A stretch of DNA of 64,000 nucleotides from UBA6522 sp965221035 (lineage in GTDB: Bacteria > Pseudomonadota > Gammaproteobacteria > Steroidobacterales > Rariloculaceae): contig OZ244860.1 in assembly GCA_965221035.1 (NCBI GenBank), forward strand, positions 868,001 through 932,000. The letters are read 5' to 3'. Under the pieces are notes generated by a model. That model did no database searches, was not told the origin of the DNA, and saw only the letters and a program-made list of their open reading frames with translations. Position 1 is the stretch's first letter, and every line of letters begins with the position of its first letter. A program made the translations under genes and the position numbers. Positions 60,155-64,000 of this stretch are shown here, piece by piece.

Positions 60155-61345
60155 TTACAGCCGTGCGGGTTTGGGCCACTCCCGCTCCGCGCAATCAAGT
60201 CCATTGATGGTGCCGGTTATAGCGCGGGAACAGCCAGCAGTGTCATTTTTGCCCTGGACTGAGGAATGTCCAGCGGCCTCATTTCCGTCCGCGGCGCCGA
60301 AATTCTGCAACTCGTACCGACCGAGTCCCATCGAAGTGCCCTTACCTACGTGCGTCCACTGGCCATACCACAGATAGGGCCAGAACGGATTGAGTTCAGT
60401 TCCAATCAGATCGAACCGGCCAACGACGCCGTCCATTCGAAGTTTTGTGTCCTGACGAGACGAAAACCGAGTCCATGTCTTCCAGTGCAATTCGGCATTG
60501 GTCACTGGGACTGATGACGCAAGCTTCAGCAATCCAGAAAAATCGGTTTCCAGAGGAGTATCGGTGAAAAAATAGGTCAACAGCGAAATACGTCTGAGCA
60601 GACCGCCAAGAAATGTACGGAAATCAAATTCAGAAGGCCCCGCCAACTGGCCTTGGCGCTTGATCCTGAGTGGCGTTATCAAGTGAACGCGAACCTCTGA
60701 TGGAGTTTCGGGTGGAATATGGTCTTGAGCGACGATTGGCATTAGGCTGGAACCGGGCGTGTAGATGGTCGACCAGCGTCGCTCTTCGGGCTCCTGCGTT
60801 TCGTTCTGCACATCAAACAGTTCGAGCTTGATCCGCTTGGACGTAAGTCCGCGACTGGCGGCTCGCTCCAGAGCGTGCACAACATAGGGTAACTGATCGT
60901 TTGCCTTTCCGAACAGCGTGACGCCAAGGCGGACGGACGGACATCGAGTCCTATGCGAACTTTGGGTCCCGCCTACGTCATGGGTTCGATCCGCAGCATT
61001 GTCCAGACTATTCGCGGGCTCAAACACATACGGTCCGGGCGTGCGTGGATAACGACTGAGTTTGGCAGCGCCCGGCGGCGTCCGGCTCTCGAACAGGTAC
61101 GGATATGGACATGATCGCAACAACACGCACGGGTCACATGCCGGTAGCCTGGTCACGCACACGGTCTTGCGGAGTGCATGACCGAACGCACCGCGCCACG
61201 CGGAACCCAAGTAACCGCTTCGAATCAATTGCTCCGCAGAATCTTGATCGGGCTTGCTTGCGCAGAACCGAAACCTGTATCGTGCCAGCGGCAGCGAGGG
61301 CACGGTCCATCGCGCATCTCCGCTGGTTAGCTTCGAACCCGCCAC
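60155..61345 (-). CDS. cas6: CRISPR pre-crRNA endoribonuclease Cas6 (RAMP)
   Basis: Cuts the array transcript within repeats, leaving the 8-nt 5' handle. About 396 residues. The N-terminal ferredoxin-like domain is followed by SAWRGAFGHALRKTVCVTRL and a Cys-rich stretch (PACDPCVLLRSCPYPYLFE). The C-terminal WTHVGKGTSMGLGRYEL is the Gly-rich loop of Cas6. The GTG at 61345 has GGGAG 9 nt upstream; a TTG 16 codons earlier has no ribosome site. First gene of the effector operon, 139 bp before the CARF gene. Confidence 0.87.
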   Translation of the reverse strand: MAGSKLTSGDARWTVPSLPLARYRFRFCASKPDQDSAEQLIRSGYLGSAWRGAFGHALRKTVCVTRLPACDPCVLLRSCPYPYLFESRTPPGAAKLSRYPRTPGPYVFEPANSLDNAADRTHDVGGTQSSHRTRCPSVRLGVTLFGKANDQLPYVVHALERAASRGLTSKRIKLELFDVQNETQEPEERRWSTIYTPGSSLMPIVAQDHIPPETPSEVRVHLITPLRIKRQGQLAGPSEFDFRTFLGGLLRRISLLTYFFTDTPLETDFSGLLKLASSVPVTNAELHWKTWTRFSSRQDTKLRMDGVVGRFDLIGTELNPFWPYLWYGQWTHVGKGTSMGLGRYELQNFGAADGNEAAGHSSVQGKNDTAGCSRAITGTINGLDCAEREWPKPARL

Positions 61346-61627
61346 TGGTGGCGGCTCCCGGCTAAACCGCTTGCCAGATTTACATGCTGCCAATGTCTTG
61401 TTATCGCATCGTCAGTTTGAGTCACAAACCATAACACCGATACCGGGGAATGCCGTCACGCGAGTCGCGGAAACAAGCAGAGGACTACTCGCCCGCATTT
61501 CTGCACATTTCGACCAGATTTGCTCAGGCCGCTCCGAACAAAGGCATGCTAACCTCACCTGCACAAAGGCGAAATTCATTAACGTCATCGGGGCGGGCAT
61601 TATGCTCAAAGGATTGAGGAAATTGTT
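61346..61627. other. intergenic region upstream of cas6
   Basis: The 282 bp separating cas6 from the divergent small coiled-coil gene should hold the effector-operon promoter. I see no convincing -35/-10 pair, inverted repeat or RNA structure in it. Confidence 0.4.
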
Positions 61628-61906
61628 TTGACTGGAAGCTTCAAGCACCATCGTCGCCCGGCCCAGCGATCGAGCCTCAAGCGTAGGATAGGCAGCCCAG
61701 ATGATCGATTCGAAGATACTCGACTCCGTTTCGACGAAATTGACGCCCAGTTTGAAGAAATAAGCGTTAAGTTCACCGAGCTTCGGGCACACTTCGACAT
61801 TGGCCTTGCCAAGCTCAAAGCGGATATATACCGCGCCCTATGGATGCAGGGCGGCAGCATCATCGTGACCTTGTGCGCACTGTACGCGATGTTCGGACCA
61901 AGGTAG
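61628..61906 (+). CDS. small coiled-coil protein with C-terminal membrane helix
   Basis: 92 residues. The TTG at 61628 has GAGGAA 6 nt upstream. After a basic N-terminus a heptad-like segment (RFDEIDAQFEEISVKFTELR) leads to a single hydrophobic helix (GGSIIVTLCALYAMFG). This layout is common in small bacterial proteins of unknown role. It is divergent from the cas operon, so a link to the CRISPR system is possible but unproven. Confidence 0.55.
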   Translation: MTGSFKHHRRPAQRSSLKRRIGSPDDRFEDTRLRFDEIDAQFEEISVKFTELRAHFDIGLAKLKADIYRALWMQGGSIIVTLCALYAMFGPR

Positions 61907-61953
61907 GCCAAGCGAACGGTGCCGCGTTCGGACAAGGAGAAGGATCCCCAGGT

Positions 61954-63846
61954 TCATTCCGGCTCTCGGCGCCGCTGGACGAAATACCCCCAAAGCAGCC
62001 ACAGACCCGCCCCGGTCAGGCCCATCAGGTCGGTCGCCAAACCCTGATCGAGTAGCCCGACCCCAGCCAGCGCGATCCAGGCGCGCTCGATCGCAGAGAG
62101 GTTGCCCCGCAAGTGCCCGACGATGGCGCCCGCCAGCAGGAATACCCCCGCAGCGCCGCTGGCCGCCGTGAACCCGATCTCCAGCATCGTACCGTCGGCG
62201 AGCAGCGCCGGCCCGAAGAAGAACGCGAACGGCAACAGATAGCAGACCAGCCCGTAACGGAACGCCGTCCACCCCACGCGGTTGACGTCCGCGTCGGCCA
62301 CGCCCGCGGCCACGAAGGACGCCAGGGCGACCGGCGGCGTAATGGTGGACACGCAGCCGAAGAAGAAGACGAACATGTGCGCGGTAAGCAACGGCACGCC
62401 CATTTCCGCCAGCGCCGGAGCCACGACAGTCGCCAGAATCAGGTAGGCCGCGGTGGTGGGCAGGCCCATGCCGAGGATGATGGCGGCCACCATGGTGAGC
62501 AACAGTCCCACCAGCGGAATGCCTCCGGACAGCGAGATGATGAAGATGGACAACTTCGATCCCAGGCCGGTAACGGAAAGAATGCCGGAAATGATCCCCG
62601 CAGCGGCGCATGCGGCCGAAATCGGCACGGCACTTCGCACGCCCGCGATGAGGGCGCGGCCGATCCTGGCGAAGAGTTCCCTTGAGACCGCCCTCGTCCA
62701 CAGCAGATGCAGTCCAAGCAGCATGGCGATGGCGTAGAACGAGGCCTTCACCGGCGAATAACCCGCGATCATCATCCCCACCAGGGCGATGAACGGGACC
62801 ACGAAGGGAACACCGGCGAGAAGCGTCATCGACATCCGCCCGGCGTCCGCGTCCGGTTCGCCGGGCCGAATGCCGCTCTTCAGCGCCTGCAAATGCACGA
62901 CCACCAGTACCGAGGCAAAGAACAACAGGGCAGGCATCAGCCCGGCCTTCATGACATTCACATAGGGCGTGCCGACGATCTCCGCCATGATGAAGGCGGC
63001 CGCGCCCATGACCGGGGGCATGATCTGCCCGCCGGTCGAGACCACCGCCTCGATGGCCCCGGCCTGATGCGGCCGGTAGCCCTCGCGCTTCATCACCGGG
63101 ATCGTGAACGAACCCGTGACGGCGACATTGCCCGCGGCCGAACCGGAGATCATTCCCAACATCGTGCTGAAGATGACGGCGGTCTTGGCGGAAGCGGCGG
63201 TCATGCCGCGCGTCAGCACCGTGGAGAACCTGAAGAAAAAATGTCCCGCGCCGAATTCCGACAGAAAGGCGCCGAAGATGGTGAACAGGATGATGTAGGT
63301 CGACGCCACGCCGATCGGAATCCCGTAGATGCCCTGCCCGGAAAGGGACAGGAACGAAACCACGCTCTCCATTCTCACGCCGCGGCCATAAAGCACGCCG
63401 GGCAGCCAGGGCGAGACCGCGGGATAGGCCAGAAACACCGCGGTGATCACCGCCAGGAAGTTGCCGGCCGCCCGTCGCGCCGCCTCCACCACCAGGAGGA
63501 TGATCATGACCCCCACCGCGATGTCCACCGTGGTGGCGGCGCCGCCGCTGAACGCGATGTCATCCCAACGGGCCAGCAGGTAGGCACCGGTGCCCATCGC
63601 CGCGCCAAACAGCACGCCGCTCAACCACGATCCGCCCGGCCTCCGGCCGCTCCCCTCGGAGTCACCTGCCAGCAGAAAGACCAGGCCAAGCATCACCGTC
63701 AGGTGGACGGCGCGCACCACCATCGTCGAAAGCACCAGGAGTCCGGAGACGTTGGCCAGGTGGAACAGGCCCAGAACCAGGGCCAGCGAGCCGGTCAATC
63801 GCGTCCTCAGCGCGTGCGGGGATTCAGGGCGCGGCATTGCCGGCAC
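61954..63846 (-). CDS. TAXI-type TRAP transporter fused permease
   Basis: 630 residues with about 16-18 hydrophobic segments; the N-terminal part replaces the small subunit and the remainder is a DctM domain. Typical segments are GQGIYGIPIGVASTYIILFT, GMISGSAAGNVAVTGSFTIP, GGQIMPPVMGAAAFIMAEIV and MGLPTTAAYLILATVVAPAL. Inner membrane; probably imports an organic acid using an ion gradient. It begins 6 bp after the stop of the partial receptor gene, so the two form an operon. Confidence 0.93.
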   Translation of the reverse strand: MPAMPRPESPHALRTRLTGSLALVLGLFHLANVSGLLVLSTMVVRAVHLTVMLGLVFLLAGDSEGSGRRPGGSWLSGVLFGAAMGTGAYLLARWDDIAFSGGAATTVDIAVGVMIILLVVEAARRAAGNFLAVITAVFLAYPAVSPWLPGVLYGRGVRMESVVSFLSLSGQGIYGIPIGVASTYIILFTIFGAFLSEFGAGHFFFRFSTVLTRGMTAASAKTAVIFSTMLGMISGSAAGNVAVTGSFTIPVMKREGYRPHQAGAIEAVVSTGGQIMPPVMGAAAFIMAEIVGTPYVNVMKAGLMPALLFFASVLVVVHLQALKSGIRPGEPDADAGRMSMTLLAGVPFVVPFIALVGMMIAGYSPVKASFYAIAMLLGLHLLWTRAVSRELFARIGRALIAGVRSAVPISAACAAAGIISGILSVTGLGSKLSIFIISLSGGIPLVGLLLTMVAAIILGMGLPTTAAYLILATVVAPALAEMGVPLLTAHMFVFFFGCVSTITPPVALASFVAAGVADADVNRVGWTAFRYGLVCYLLPFAFFFGPALLADGTMLEIGFTAASGAAGVFLLAGAIVGHLRGNLSAIERAWIALAGVGLLDQGLATDLMGLTGAGLWLLWGYFVQRRREPE

Positions 63847-63852
63847 GGGTCG

Positions 63853-64000
63853 CTACTGTTCGGCGAAATATCGGGCCGCGCCGGGATGCAACGGCAGTGG
63901 AAGCTCGACCGACCGCGCCGCATCGATCTGCCCGGCGATCGCGTTGGTTTCTCGCAGTTCCGCCAGATTTCCATAGATCGACTCCACCACTTCGTACACC
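63853..64000 (-). CDS. TAXI-family TRAP solute receptor, C-terminal part (partial)
   Basis: Runs in from the window edge for 48 codons to a TAG at 63853. The visible end includes SIYGNLAELRE and PLPLHPGAARYFAEQ; the LHPGAxRYxxE ending is characteristic of TAXI receptors. Periplasmic binding component for the permease encoded downstream. Confidence 0.85.
   Translation of the reverse strand, partial: VYEVVESIYGNLAELRETNAIAGQIDAARSVELPLPLHPGAARYFAEQ

Overview
The window is high-GC bacterial chromosome, most likely from a free-living or host-associated gammaproteobacterium. Support comes from the hrcA-grpE-dnaK-dnaJ heat-shock operon, the neighbourhood nadK-recN-fur-bamE-rnfH-ratA-smpB-ssrA, and a tmRNA tag of ANEDNYALAA. 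Three TRAP uptake systems, a lipoprotein sulfatase and a large DUF5916 outer-membrane protein suggest a marine or sponge-type lifestyle; that last point is inference. The exact taxon cannot be read from the sequence.

Layout: (1) 104-11462, two tandem giant secreted subtilisin-like proteases that are recent paralogues. (2) 11579-23628, a conserved core block: dnaJ, dnaK, grpE and hrcA on the minus strand; nadK and recN on plus; then fur, bamE, rnfH, ratA, an NSS-type sodium symporter, smpB and tmRNA. (3) 23617-26075, a decayed 2.45-kb island at the 3' end of the tmRNA gene, bounded by a 13-bp direct repeat. It holds remnants of a type III restriction-modification system around an intact KilA-N gene, plus a ribbon-helix-helix gene. 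(4) 26094-41153, an uptake and catabolism region: DUF5916 protein, TRAP dctM/dctQ/dctP, a divergent GntR regulator, a 3-hydroxyisobutyrate-dehydrogenase-like enzyme, a TauE/SafE exporter, a sulfatase, a second TRAP system with fused QM permease, and three secreted proteins, two of them DUF6152. (5) 41257-61906, the defence island, opened by an IS21 remnant. (6) 61954-64000, a TAXI-type TRAP permease and the end of its receptor.

The defence island is a complete type III-B (Cmr) CRISPR-Cas locus with every cas gene on the minus strand. In transcription order it is cas6, a Cas_NE0113-type CARF gene, cmr1, cas10 (HD and GGDD intact), cmr3, cmr4, cmr5, cmr6, an embedded mntA-hepT toxin-antitoxin pair, a CARF-HEPN (TIGR02710/Csm6-like) nuclease, cas2, cas1, a second divergent cas1-like gene without the catalytic triad, a second cas2, leader and array. 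Target RNA binding by Cmr-crRNA should activate Cas10 to make cyclic oligoadenylate, which would switch on the CARF-HEPN nuclease; the NE0113 protein may tune the signal.

The array has 37-bp repeats and 23 spacers. It is split inside a repeat by an IS1634-family element, and one spacer occurs on both sides of that element. The leader-distal terminal repeat directly abuts an unannotated-looking 41-codon gene for a single-pass membrane peptide. The most interesting features are the doubled adaptation module, the toxin-antitoxin pair inside the operon, and the small membrane peptide at the array end.
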